A stretch of 64,000 bases of DNA from the NCBI RefSeq assembly GCF_014642405.1, contig NZ_BMIN01000019.1, forward strand, positions 24,520 to 88,519, given 5' to 3'. The position numbers and the translations under genes were made by a program. This document shows positions 44,194 through 52,267 of the stretch, piece after piece. Within the stretch, counting starts at the first letter, position 1. Each line of letters begins with the position of its first letter. Origin of the DNA: Pontibacillus salipaludis. GTDB taxonomy: Bacteria > Bacillota > Bacilli > Bacillales > BH030062. A model generated the notes under the pieces. The model saw only the letters and a program-made list of their open reading frames with translations. It was not told the DNA's origin and made no database searches.

Positions 44194-45603
44194 ATGTCTG
44201 AACAGAAAAAAGTTGTTGTAATAGGTGGAGGGATCACTGGATTATCGACAGCCTATTATTTGCAAAAAGAAGCAAAAGAGCATAACTTGCCGTTAAACGT
44301 GCAGGTACTTGAAGGAAGCAACCGTTTAGGTGGAATGATTGAAACAGAGAAAAAGCAAGGGTTCACGATTGAGCGAGGTCCAGATTCACTATTGGCACGT
44401 AAGCCAAGCGTCTTTAGGTTAATTGATGAAGTTGGATTAACGAGTGATCTTGTGACGGTTGCAACAGGGAAATCATACGTGTTAGCAAACGAAAAACTTC
44501 ATGAGATCCCGAGTGGGTCTTATATGGGAATTCCTGTTCAAGTCCGTCCATTTGTCTTCTCAAGTCTTTTCTCTCCACAAGGGAAATTGCGCGCGGCCGG
44601 TGATTTCATTAAGCCAAAAAGTAAGCCTCAAACGGATCAGTCATTAGGACACTTTTTCCGGAACCGTCTTGGAGATGAAGTGGTTGAAAATCTAATAGAA
44701 CCGTTGTTATCCGGGATCTATTCAGGGGATATTGACAACTTAAGCTTAATGGCTACGTTCCCGAACTTCTATCAATTAGAGCAAAAGTATGGCGGAATCG
44801 TAAGAGGTCTCCAAAAAACCGTGCCAAAACCCTCTACTAATAAAACAGGCAAGAAACCGAGTCCATTCCGTACACTTCAAAATGGATTAGGTTCTCTTGT
44901 GGAAGCTGTCTCCGATTCACTCGAAGAAGGCTCTGTTCAATTGGAGACAAGCGTCACTCAAATTGAGAAAAAGGCAGAAAGGTATGAGCTAAAGCTCCAT
45001 AACGGTGAAGTCATTCAGGCGGATAGTGTAGTTATTACTACACCACACTATGCTGCACAGTCGATGTTGAGCCAGTATTCCTTTATGGATTCCTTTAAGG
45101 AGATGCCTGCCACATCTGTCGCGAACGTAGCAATGGCCTTTGATCAATCCGCTATTCAACAAGACATTAATGGTTCAGGCTTCCTCGTTTCCAGAAATAG
45201 CGATTATCGAATTACAGCTTGTACGTGGACCCATAAGAAATGGCCACATACAACACCAGATGGAAAAGCACTCCTGCGCGCTTACGTAGGTAAACCTAGT
45301 GACCAGGGAGCGGTTGATCTATCAGATGAAGAGATTGCTGACATCGTTTTACAAGACTTAAATAAAACGATGAACATTACTCAAAAGCCAGAATTTACCG
45401 TGGTGACACGCTGGAGAGACTCCCGTGCCCAATATACAGTAGGTCACAAAGATCGCCTGAAACAAATCCAAGCCGACATGGCGGATGAACTACCCGGCGT
45501 TTACCTAGCAGGAGCCTCATACGAAGGCCTAGGCATACCAGACTGTATCGACCAAGGTGAAAAAGCTGTACAAAATGTTTTGGACTATTTAAAAGCTAAA
45601 TAA
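44194..45603 (+). CDS. hemY: Coproporphyrinogen III oxidase HemY (CgoX)
   Basis: A 469-residue flavoprotein (B. subtilis 470). The N-terminal FAD motif is VVIGGGITGLSTAYYL, followed by GGMIETEKKQGFTIERGPDS. The C-terminal GVYLAGASYEGLGIPDCI closes the FAD site. In this pathway it oxidises coproporphyrinogen III to coproporphyrin III before iron insertion. Gene order E-H-Y supports the coproporphyrin-dependent heme route; HemQ is not in the window. Confidence 0.95.
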   Translation: MSEQKKVVVIGGGITGLSTAYYLQKEAKEHNLPLNVQVLEGSNRLGGMIETEKKQGFTIERGPDSLLARKPSVFRLIDEVGLTSDLVTVATGKSYVLANEKLHEIPSGSYMGIPVQVRPFVFSSLFSPQGKLRAAGDFIKPKSKPQTDQSLGHFFRNRLGDEVVENLIEPLLSGIYSGDIDNLSLMATFPNFYQLEQKYGGIVRGLQKTVPKPSTNKTGKKPSPFRTLQNGLGSLVEAVSDSLEEGSVQLETSVTQIEKKAERYELKLHNGEVIQADSVVITTPHYAAQSMLSQYSFMDSFKEMPATSVANVAMAFDQSAIQQDINGSGFLVSRNSDYRITACTWTHKKWPHTTPDGKALLRAYVGKPSDQGAVDLSDEEIADIVLQDLNKTMNITQKPEFTVVTRWRDSRAQYTVGHKDRLKQIQADMADELPGVYLAGASYEGLGIPDCIDQGEKAVQNVLDYLKAK

Positions 45604-45608
45604 CTGTC

Positions 45609-45647
45609 AACAGGGCAGCTCATTATAATGAGCTGCCCTGTTTTAAT
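45609..45647 (+). terminator. Terminator of hemEHY
   Basis: Stem AACAGGGCAGCTCATT / AATGAGCTGCCCTGTT with T tail. Confidence 0.93.
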
Positions 45648-45672
45648 ATGTATAACATTCAGGGCTAGGGTG

Positions 45673-45786
45673 GGTCCGTTACCAGATTGGGGCTAGGTCC
45701 TCCACTCCGGAACTGGATAAGCTCCTCACCCCGCGGGAGTCTCCTCGTCCCACAGCAAGCCCTGATGTTAAGTGGCTGAACGGACC
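45673..45786 (-). repeat. Dispersed stem element, copy F (GGTCCG-type, internally deleted)
   Basis: Ends GGTCCGTT / GAACGGACC but only 114 bp long; most of the core is missing. The CGCGGGAGTCTC word of the core remains. First half of a composite unit with F2. Confidence 0.8.
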
Positions 45787-45836
45787 GCTTTAATATTATA
45801 AGTATTTTTAAGTGCCTTCCTTGCCATATATCGCGC

Positions 45837-46075
45837 GTTTCCGTCTCCTCCCTAATTCGGTAAAGGTTGGCCTGGAAATTGCGAGACTCCTGCGGGAGAG
45901 AGAGCTAGACGAGATCCCGCAGAGAGGTTTTCACGAGGAGGCTAAAAAAGAAAGGGGAAGTTCGACTAAGGCCGTCACGTCCTGTGACAACGTCGAACGA
46001 CCCCACGTCGTGTGGGGCCGCGGAAAGCGAGTGATTTCCAGGCCAACCTTACGCTACATAAAAGCTGACGGAAAC
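45837..46075 (+). repeat. Dispersed stem element, copy F2 (GTTTCCG-type, with extra insert)
   Basis: Ends GTTTCCG / CGGAAAC; arms AAGGTTGGCCTGGAAAT and ATTTCCAGGCCAACCTT pair perfectly. It carries the same extra module (about 45943-46020) as copy B, in the same relative place. Confidence 0.88.
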
Positions 46076-46182
46076 TTCTCTATATCTAAGCAGAGGGGAA
46101 GGAAGGCATTTAATAAGATTCAAACGGTTGCACTTTATTCTGATGTTGCAAGAAATTCCAAAGACTAGTAGAATCGTATACA

Positions 46183-46196
46183 TGAAAACGATTTCA
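46183..46196 (+). promoter_or_regulatory. LacI-type/cre-like palindrome upstream of the LacI-family gene
   Basis: TGAAAACGATTTCA is a TGAAA-N4-TTTCA palindrome with central CG, 48 bp before the regulator's start. It fits either autoregulation by the LacI-family protein or CcpA (13 of 14 to the degenerate cre). Confidence 0.5.
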
Positions 46197-46244
46197 TTAA
46201 AATGGAATTTATAGCTCGGATATTATCATCAGGGGGCGTTTACA

Positions 46245-47261
46245 GTGGCAACAATTGAGGATGTTGCAAAGTTTGCAGGGTTGTCTAGAACAACTGTTTC
46301 TCGAGTGATTAATGATCAGCCGTATGTATCAGAGGATAAGCGTGTAAGAGTAGAGGATGCGATGAAGGCTTTAGGATATGTTCCGAATTCCTCTGCAAGG
46401 CGCTTACGCAGTCAAAAGACTGAAACAATTGCCGTGTTACTTCCGAGGATTACGAATCCTTTCTTTAATCATTTAATCGAATCTATGGAAATGAAAGCCT
46501 CAGAATGGGGATACCAAGTCATTATTTGTCAGACTCATAACTTACCAGATAAAGAAAGAGATTATTTAGAACTCCTTCGTAAAAAACAGGTGGATGGAAT
46601 TATTATGACCTCTCTTGAAAACGAATGGGAAGTTGTGGAGGAGTACTTACAATCTGGGCCGATAGTGTTGTGTAATGAGAATGTAAGTACAGCTCCTGTT
46701 CCGGTTGTTCATATTGATCAAGAAAAAGCAGCATATGAGGCAACGATTCATCTTATTGAGAATGGTGCATCAGAAATCGCCTTTTTACAAGGAGGTCACG
46801 ATAGCTATGTCTTTCGTGATCGTGAAAAGGGTTTTTTGAAAGCGCTTAATGAACGGGGGATATCGCCTATTGAGACTGAGTTGTTTAGCTCCGCTGTCGA
46901 TGTAAAAAGTGGACGAGAGTTGTTTCATCAAATCCAGGCTCATTACCCATCGATTAACGGGGTATTTGCAGGCTCTGACGAGATGGCTGCTGGTTTTATT
47001 TATGAAGCTGTTAAGGCAGGGGTTAAGGTGCCAGAAGATATTCTTGTTATCGGGTTTGATAATCAAGCCATTTCTATGTTGATGAATCCGTCCATTACGA
47101 CGATCGAACAGCCCTTTCAGAAAATGGCCGGGCGCTGTGTGGAACTTTTAGTACAACAGGTGGAACAAGGGTATAATTTAAAGCATGAAGAGCATGTCTT
47201 TCCTCACCGTCTTCAATCGAGAGTATCGACAAGCCGTCAAACCAATTTAGTCCCTCTTTAG
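46245..47261 (+). CDS. LacI/GalR-family transcriptional regulator (DegA-like)
   Basis: A 338-residue regulator. The N-terminal helix-turn-helix is TIEDVAKFAGLSRTTVSRVI with hinge NSSARRLRSQ; the rest is a periplasmic-binding-protein-like effector domain (IAVLLPRITNPFFNHLIE, GFDNQAISMLMNPSITTIEQP). Start is GTG after AGGGGGC. Length is close to B. subtilis DegA (337). No sugar or degradation gene is adjacent, so its targets are elsewhere. Confidence 0.85.
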   Translation: MATIEDVAKFAGLSRTTVSRVINDQPYVSEDKRVRVEDAMKALGYVPNSSARRLRSQKTETIAVLLPRITNPFFNHLIESMEMKASEWGYQVIICQTHNLPDKERDYLELLRKKQVDGIIMTSLENEWEVVEEYLQSGPIVLCNENVSTAPVPVVHIDQEKAAYEATIHLIENGASEIAFLQGGHDSYVFRDREKGFLKALNERGISPIETELFSSAVDVKSGRELFHQIQAHYPSINGVFAGSDEMAAGFIYEAVKAGVKVPEDILVIGFDNQAISMLMNPSITTIEQPFQKMAGRCVELLVQQVEQGYNLKHEEHVFPHRLQSRVSTSRQTNLVPL

Positions 47262-47298
47262 GGAGGGTGTACCTTTCTATTTTAATACATGAGATAAT

Positions 47299-47335
47299 GA
47301 AAAAGCATTCCAATAAAATTGGGATGCTTTTTTTA
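47299..47335 (+). terminator. Terminator of the LacI-family gene
   Basis: Stem AAGCATTCCAA / TTGGGATGCTT (one G-T) with T-run. Confidence 0.88.
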
Positions 47336-47385
47336 TGGAGAAACAGCCCAGATCTGTACTAGTACTGTTTTACATTAAGACAAGA

Positions 47386-47413
47386 AAAAAGAACAGCGGT
47401 TGCTGTTCTCTAG
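47386..47413 (-). terminator. Terminator of the yhfH-type gene
   Basis: AGAACAGC-GGTT-GCTGTTCT stem; on the minus strand it is followed by TTTTTTCTTG. Confidence 0.82.
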
Positions 47414-47481
47414 AGTAGAGTTTGTTATTGTTTGTTTAGGTTGTTAATCGTGAGGTACATTAAGTGTAGAGGTTCTTGGAG

Positions 47482-47610
47482 TTAGCGAGCTGGGTCGTCG
47501 CATTCTTCACAAACATCGCCATAGCAGTCAGCTTGCTCTTGGATTGCGTTGCCACATGCTGTGCATTTCTTTTCAGGAAGTGTCTTAAAAAACTCGATTG
47601 GGCTCATCAT
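47482..47610 (-). CDS. YhfH-type zinc-ribbon peptide, 42 residues
   Basis: Read on the minus strand the peptide starts MMSPIEFFKTLPEKK and has C16-x2-C19 and C34-x2-C37, with C29 between them: a one-zinc ribbon. Length and motif agree with the YhfH family, and in B. subtilis yhfH is next to yhfI, as here (divergent). The start has GGAGGGATTTTCCG upstream. Function is unknown. Confidence 0.8.
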   Translation of the reverse strand: MMSPIEFFKTLPEKKCTACGNAIQEQADCYGDVCEECDDPAR

Positions 47611-47731
47611 CGGAAAATCCCTCCAGTTAGTTTGTGTACCTTTATTGTATTATAACAGAACGAATAATACAACACTTTGTTTTATAACAACTTGTACTTT
47701 TTTTAAATACCCGATAGGAGGATCTATAAAC

Positions 47732-48463
47732 ATGAAAATAACAGTAAATGGATTTTGGGGTGGATACCCTGCTGTAAACAGTGCAACTTCAAGTTATCTT
47801 GTGACATCTGGAGATTTCACGCTGCTCGTCGATTGTGGAAGTGGGGCGTTATCGCGCTTGCAGTCTAAAGTAAATGTTATGGATATCGACGCTGTTATCT
47901 TATCTCATTATCATTTTGACCACGTAGCTGATATTGGTGTGATGCAGTATGCGTGGAAGGTACAAAATATTTTAAGAGAAACAGAAGAAGTTTTACCAAT
48001 CTATGGTCATAAAGAAGATCAGGCAGGATTTGAGGCACTTACACATGATCGTACGGAAGGGATTGGGTATGATCCTGATCAAACACTTGAGATAGGACCT
48101 TTTTCGATACAATTTATGAAGACCGCACACCCTGTGCCATGTTATGCAATGCGTATATCAGATGGAACGTCTTCGTTTGTTTATACAGCAGATTCAAGCT
48201 ATTTAGATGAATTCATTTCATTCAGTAAAGGAACGGACTTACTTATCACCGATTGTAACTTTTATAAAGGGATGGATGGAACGAATCCAGGTCATATGAC
48301 GAGTGAAGAAGTAGGGAAGATTGCTCATGAAGCAGAGGTAGGCAAGCTTTGGCTCAGTCACCTTCCGCACTTTGGTAACGTCCAGGATTTAAAAGATCAG
48401 GCTGCTGAACAGTACGGAGGAGAGATTGAGCTAGCACAAGAAGGATTAAGCTTTGAGTCCTAG
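47732..48463 (+). CDS. yhfI: Metallo-beta-lactamase fold hydrolase YhfI
   Basis: A 243-residue enzyme (B. subtilis YhfI 244). The metal motif HYHFDHVAD (HxHxDH, about residues 57-65) and later TAHPVPCYAM and YTADSSY fit an RNase Z/ElaC-like or phosphodiesterase subgroup. Start at 47732 follows GATAGGAGGATCTATAAAC. The substrate is unknown. Confidence 0.87.
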   Translation: MKITVNGFWGGYPAVNSATSSYLVTSGDFTLLVDCGSGALSRLQSKVNVMDIDAVILSHYHFDHVADIGVMQYAWKVQNILRETEEVLPIYGHKEDQAGFEALTHDRTEGIGYDPDQTLEIGPFSIQFMKTAHPVPCYAMRISDGTSSFVYTADSSYLDEFISFSKGTDLLITDCNFYKGMDGTNPGHMTSEEVGKIAHEAEVGKLWLSHLPHFGNVQDLKDQAAEQYGGEIELAQEGLSFES

Positions 48464-48540
48464 GCTTAGCCAATAGAATTGAATAGAGGAGAGGAATCTA
48501 TTACAATAAGGTCGATAGAGACGAATAGGAGGAAGAGACT

Positions 48541-49548
48541 ATGATGCTTTTTGTAGACCATGAGGGAATTAACGATCCGCGCATTAACTTAGCGATCGAA
48601 GAATATGTACTTAAGAATTTAGAGATTGATGATGATACAAGCTACTTGCTGTTCTATATCAATGAGCCTTCCATTATCATTGGTAAGAATCAGAATACCA
48701 TTGAAGAGATTAATACCGATTATGTAGAGAACAATGGTATTCATGTTGTTCGCCGACTTTCTGGTGGTGGAGCTGTTTATCATGATCTTGGGAACTTGAA
48801 CTTTAGCTTCTTAACGAAAGATGATGGAAACAGCTTTAATGACTTTGCTAAGTTCACAAAGCCTGTAACAGATGCTTTACAGAAGCTTGGTGTTAAGGCA
48901 GAACTATCAGGGCGTAATGATATCCAGCTAGAAGATGGCCGTAAAATTTCAGGGAATGCTCAGTTCTCTACCAAAGGCCGCATGTTTAGCCATGGTACAT
49001 TAATGTTTGATTCAGAGATCGAAAACGTCGTTTCGGCTTTACGTGTGAAGTCAGAAAAAATCCGTTCTAAGGGGATCAAATCAATCCGAAGCCGTGTAGC
49101 CAATATCTCAGAATACGTAACTGAAGATTTATCAATGGAAGACTTTAAAGCAATGATCCTTCGTTATATTTTCGATGTAGAAAATGTTGAAGATGTACCT
49201 CAATATAAATTAACAGAACAAGATTGGAAGAACATTTACGCTCTTTCAGAAGAACGTTATCAGCAGTGGGATTGGAACTATGGGAAATCCCCAGCATCTA
49301 ATATCCAGCATTCACATCGGTTCGACGGAGGTACAGTTGATGTACGTCTAGATGTGAAAAAAGGTATGATTGAAAATGCGAAGATTTATGGTGACTTCTT
49401 CGGTGTAGGCGATGTGAGTGAAATTGAGAATCGTTTAATTGGCACCCGCTATGAGCGTAGTGCAATTGATGAAGAGATTCAGGACTTAGATATTTCACAT
49501 TATCTTGGGCGTATTTCAAAAGAAGATTTCTTATCACTTATCTACTAA
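48541..49548 (+). CDS. lplJ: Lipoate-protein ligase LplJ
   Basis: A 335-residue ligase (B. subtilis LplJ 331). It contains VVRRLSGGGAVYHDLGNLNF (about residues 75-94) and KGIKSIRSRVANI, the lipoyl-AMP binding segments. It activates lipoate with ATP and attaches it to E2 and GcvH domains. Start follows TAGGAGGAAGAGACT. Confidence 0.93.
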   Translation: MMLFVDHEGINDPRINLAIEEYVLKNLEIDDDTSYLLFYINEPSIIIGKNQNTIEEINTDYVENNGIHVVRRLSGGGAVYHDLGNLNFSFLTKDDGNSFNDFAKFTKPVTDALQKLGVKAELSGRNDIQLEDGRKISGNAQFSTKGRMFSHGTLMFDSEIENVVSALRVKSEKIRSKGIKSIRSRVANISEYVTEDLSMEDFKAMILRYIFDVENVEDVPQYKLTEQDWKNIYALSEERYQQWDWNYGKSPASNIQHSHRFDGGTVDVRLDVKKGMIENAKIYGDFFGVGDVSEIENRLIGTRYERSAIDEEIQDLDISHYLGRISKEDFLSLIY

Positions 49549-49557
49549 AATGAAAAC

Positions 49558-49593
49558 AAACCGCTTGGGCTTGTCGCTCAAGCGGTTTTATTT
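49558..49593. terminator. Terminator between lplJ and the YrhK-like gene
   Basis: AACCGCTTG / CAAGCGGTT stem followed by TTTATTTTT on the plus strand. Confidence 0.85.
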
Positions 49594-49902
49594 TTGCTGC
49601 TGTTCATATTCTTCTCTGTAGTAATTCTTTAAATGGATCCGATGGGCAAGGCGAATAGAGGGCCTGATTAATAATTGAACACTCCCTACAACAAATAATG
49701 TAACTCCCCAGGTCTTTACAGAACCTTCAAAATAAAAGCAAATACTCCCGATAAGAAACCAAAGACCTAAGAGAAAGTCGTTTAATGTATAAAGGATTTG
49801 ATAAGGCTTTTTAAAAAATAAATCATGCTTTCCGACTTTTAAATCAACGTAATCTTGTTTACTTTGAGTTTGAGCATTAGCTTGCTGCTGTTCCTGGCTC
49901 AT
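49588..49902 (-). CDS. YrhK-domain membrane protein
   Basis: A 104-residue protein with a Gln-rich N-terminus and two membrane helices (about residues 43-60 and 66-82), including LNDFLLGLWFLIGSICFYFE and RPSIRLAHRIH. The pattern closely resembles YrhK of B. subtilis. Start at 49902 follows AAAGGGGGGATTTCC. Function unknown. Confidence 0.75.
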   Translation of the reverse strand: MSQEQQQANAQTQSKQDYVDLKVGKHDLFFKKPYQILYTLNDFLLGLWFLIGSICFYFEGSVKTWGVTLFVVGSVQLLIRPSIRLAHRIHLKNYYREEYEQQQK

Positions 49903-49987
49903 GGAAATCCCCCCTTTCTTTTTTTCTCTACTCAATTAATACCCCCTTCTACAAGGGGATTAATCTTATAGATTCTGAAGTATAGAC

Positions 49988-50016
49988 TTGCTCAAAAATT
50001 GTCAGTATTTTATAAT
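49988..50016 (+). promoter_or_regulatory. lcfB promoter
   Basis: TTGCTC (49988-49993), 17-bp spacer, TATAAT (50011-50016, perfect). The FadR box lies 28 bp downstream of the -10. Confidence 0.55.
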
Positions 50017-50043
50017 AAGTGTGACTGTTTTTTTACTTAAAAA

Positions 50044-50061
50044 TGAATGATCATTCATTCA
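50044..50061 (+). promoter_or_regulatory. FadR operator at lcfB
   Basis: TGAATGA-TCAT-TCATTCA: two perfect 7-bp arms of the B. subtilis FadR box with the normal 4-bp spacer, in the leader 23 bp before the lcfB start. Long-chain acyl-CoA would relieve repression. Confidence 0.8.
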
Positions 50062-50083
50062 TGATGAAGGGGAGTGGGCTTTT

Positions 50084-51619
50084 TTGAACATAAGTGATCA
50101 ACTGTCGATAACAGCAAAGGGGAATCCATCAAAGACGGCTTATATTTTTCAAGGTGAGAAAACAAGCTACATGGAGTTAGAAGGTGCAGTTACGAAGTTT
50201 GCGTCCAGTTTGAAAGAGTTAGGGTATAAAAAAGGGGATCACATTGCACTTGTATCGGGGAATAGCCCATACTATGTTATTGGTCTATACGGGGCTTTGC
50301 GTTTGGGGCTTACAGTCATCCCAATTAACCCGATTTATACAGTGGAAGAGATGCGGTACATTTTAAAGAATGGTGATGTAAAAGGCGTTATTACAATGGA
50401 TTTGTTTATGGATAAGTTCGTGGCTTTGGCTTCAGATTTTCCAGAGATCCACCACTATATCGTGGGAGACACAGGGGCAGATGTCTCAAATGCTCAAGAG
50501 TTTTTAAACGATAAAATGAAATCGTTTACAGGTTTGATGAGAACCGCTGAACTATCACTGGAGAGACCGGCGATTGACGATGAAGACATTGCGATCATCC
50601 TTTATACGTCCGGTACAACCGGAAAGCCAAAAGGAGCAATGCTTACCCATAAGAACGTGTATTCTAACGCCAAAGACGTGGCTGATTACTTGAAGTATAG
50701 TCCTGAAGATAAAGTTATAGCGACTCTTCCTATGTTTCATGTATTTTGTTTCACGGTAGCTTTAAATGCTCCTCTTATGAATGGTGGGACTGTTTTGATC
50801 CTTCCAAAGTTCTCTCCTGAGGACGTGTTTAAGGTGGCGAAGGATGAAGGGGCTACTGTATTTGCAGGAGTGCCTACCATGTACAACTATTTGCTTCAGG
50901 GAGGAGAGGCGCACAAGAGAGATTTCGAAAGTATACGCTTGTGTATTTCAGGAGGAGCCTCAATGCCGGTAGCATTGCTAAAGCAATTTGAGCAGGCCTT
51001 TCAGGTCATTGTTTCAGAAGGGTATGGGTTATCCGAGGCATCTCCAGTTACCTGTTTTAACCCTCTCGACCGTCCTAGAAAAGCCGGTTCCATTGGTCAA
51101 AACATATGGCACGTAGAAAATAAAGTAGTAGATGAACTAGGTGATGAGGTTCCTGTTGGAGAAGTAGGAGAACTTGTTGTTCGTGGACCTAACGTCATGA
51201 AGGGGTATTACAAGCTCCCAGAAGAAACAGCTGTAACGTTACGTGATGGTTGGCTGTATACAGGAGATATGGCCAAAGTTGATGAAGAGGGGTACTTCTA
51301 CATCGTTGATCGAAAGAAAGACATGATACTCGTAGGAGGCTACAACGTCTACCCGCGTGAAGTAGAAGAAGTTCTGTACCAACACCCGAACGTAACAGAA
51401 GTCGCAGTAGTAGGCGCACCAGACCCAAATCTCGGAGAAGCGGTACAAGCCTTTGTAGTGGTAAATGACACGATTACGGAGGACCAGTTACTCGACTACT
51501 GTAGAGAGCACTTGGCCAAGTATAAACTACCAACGGTAATTGAATTCTTAGATGAACTACCAAAGAACACCACTGGTAAGATCCTAAGAAAGAACCTACG
51601 CGACCGGGTTACGCAATAA
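50084..51619 (+). CDS. lcfB: Long-chain fatty-acid-CoA ligase LcfB (YhfL)
   Basis: A 511-residue adenylate-forming enzyme (B. subtilis LcfB 513). AMP motifs ILYTSGTTGKPKGAMLTHKN (about residues 174-193), GYGLSEASP, YTGDMAKVDEEGYF and the hinge/Lys end PKNTTGKILRK are all present. It activates fatty acids with ATP and CoA. Start is TTG supported by AAGGGGAGTGGG. A FadR box precedes it. Confidence 0.93.
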   Translation: MNISDQLSITAKGNPSKTAYIFQGEKTSYMELEGAVTKFASSLKELGYKKGDHIALVSGNSPYYVIGLYGALRLGLTVIPINPIYTVEEMRYILKNGDVKGVITMDLFMDKFVALASDFPEIHHYIVGDTGADVSNAQEFLNDKMKSFTGLMRTAELSLERPAIDDEDIAIILYTSGTTGKPKGAMLTHKNVYSNAKDVADYLKYSPEDKVIATLPMFHVFCFTVALNAPLMNGGTVLILPKFSPEDVFKVAKDEGATVFAGVPTMYNYLLQGGEAHKRDFESIRLCISGGASMPVALLKQFEQAFQVIVSEGYGLSEASPVTCFNPLDRPRKAGSIGQNIWHVENKVVDELGDEVPVGEVGELVVRGPNVMKGYYKLPEETAVTLRDGWLYTGDMAKVDEEGYFYIVDRKKDMILVGGYNVYPREVEEVLYQHPNVTEVAVVGAPDPNLGEAVQAFVVVNDTITEDQLLDYCREHLAKYKLPTVIEFLDELPKNTTGKILRKNLRDRVTQ

Positions 51620-51649
51620 TGCGGCATCGAAGTAATCAAATAAGTCCTA

Positions 51650-51692
51650 ACGAGTATGAAATCCATTTTGGGTTTTATACTCGTTTTTTTGT
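51650..51692 (+). terminator. Terminator of lcfB
   Basis: AACGAGTATGAAATCC pairs with GGGTTTTATACTCGTT, then a T-run. Confidence 0.88.
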
Positions 51693-51779
51693 TGAATGGC
51701 TCTGTTAATGTTTAGTGTTGATTTTGTCCCATAGCCCCCTTATATGGAATGGTTAAAGTTGAGATATTTCAGCAGGAAG

Positions 51780-51887
51780 GGGCCGCCTGCGTGTAAGAGT
51801 GCTTGGGATTGCTCGGGGACAACTATCTTTCCCGCGGGAGTCTCGCAGTCCCCGAGCAATCCCTGTCTTTATGGTGGGTGAACGGCC
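51780..51887 (-). repeat. Dispersed stem element, copy G (GGCCG-type, internally deleted)
   Basis: Ends GGGCCG / AACGGCC; arms GGGATTGCTCGGGGAC and GTCCCCGAGCAATCCC pair perfectly, but the core between is reduced to about 30 bp. First half of a composite unit with G2. Confidence 0.82.
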
Positions 51888-51930
51888 ACGCATTTCACAT
51901 CAGCGGGTCTGTTGTTACCCTATATGGCAT

Positions 51931-52109
51931 GTTTTCGTTCCTCCTTGTATGGTAAAGGTGGGCCGGGAAACTGCGAGACTCCCGTGGGCAGAAGAGCCTA
52001 GGTGAGACCCCACAGTCCGGCTCTGCCGGGCGAGGAGGCTCACCAGCTCCCCACAGGAAAGCGAGTCGTTTCCTGGCCCAACTTACGCTCAATCAAAGGT
52101 AACGGAAAC
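51931..52109 (+). repeat. Dispersed stem element, copy G2 (GTTTTCG/CGGAAAC ends)
   Basis: Arms AAGGTGGGCCGGGAAAC and GTTTCCTGGCCCAACTT pair with two mismatches. 43 bp after G, in opposite orientation. The flank CCATATAGGG is shared with copy A. Confidence 0.85.
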
Positions 52110-52205
52110 ATTCTCCGAGCCCATATGATAAAAGAATTTTCTAACAAATTCACTCATCCCTCTTGCAATCTAGTAAAAAATTCGTTAGTTTAGAACATAT
52201 CAAAT

Positions 52206-52240
52206 TTTAGCGCATAAAAGCATAAAAGCATAAAAGTGCT
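52206..52240 (+). repeat. Three tandem CATAAAAG repeats in the leader of the TrpX-like operon
   Basis: CATAAAAG occurs at 52213, 52221 and 52229, flanked by TTTAGC and GCTAAA. It lies 28 bp upstream of the start codon. Confidence 0.6.
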
Positions 52241-52267
52241 AAAGTACATAACAGAGGGGGAACAACA

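Noticed and set aside
45812..46168. Frame of 118 codons over F2
   Set aside because: Encoded peptide is the same translated repeat as at 15.3 kb in another orientation.
49588..49935. Longer start for the YrhK-like gene
   Set aside because: The extra N-terminal codons overlap the AAAGGGGGG ribosome binding site of the ATG at 49902.
52113..52267. T-box riboswitch before the TrpX-like operon
   Set aside because: No T-box sequence, specifier stem or antiterminator/terminator pair could be found.
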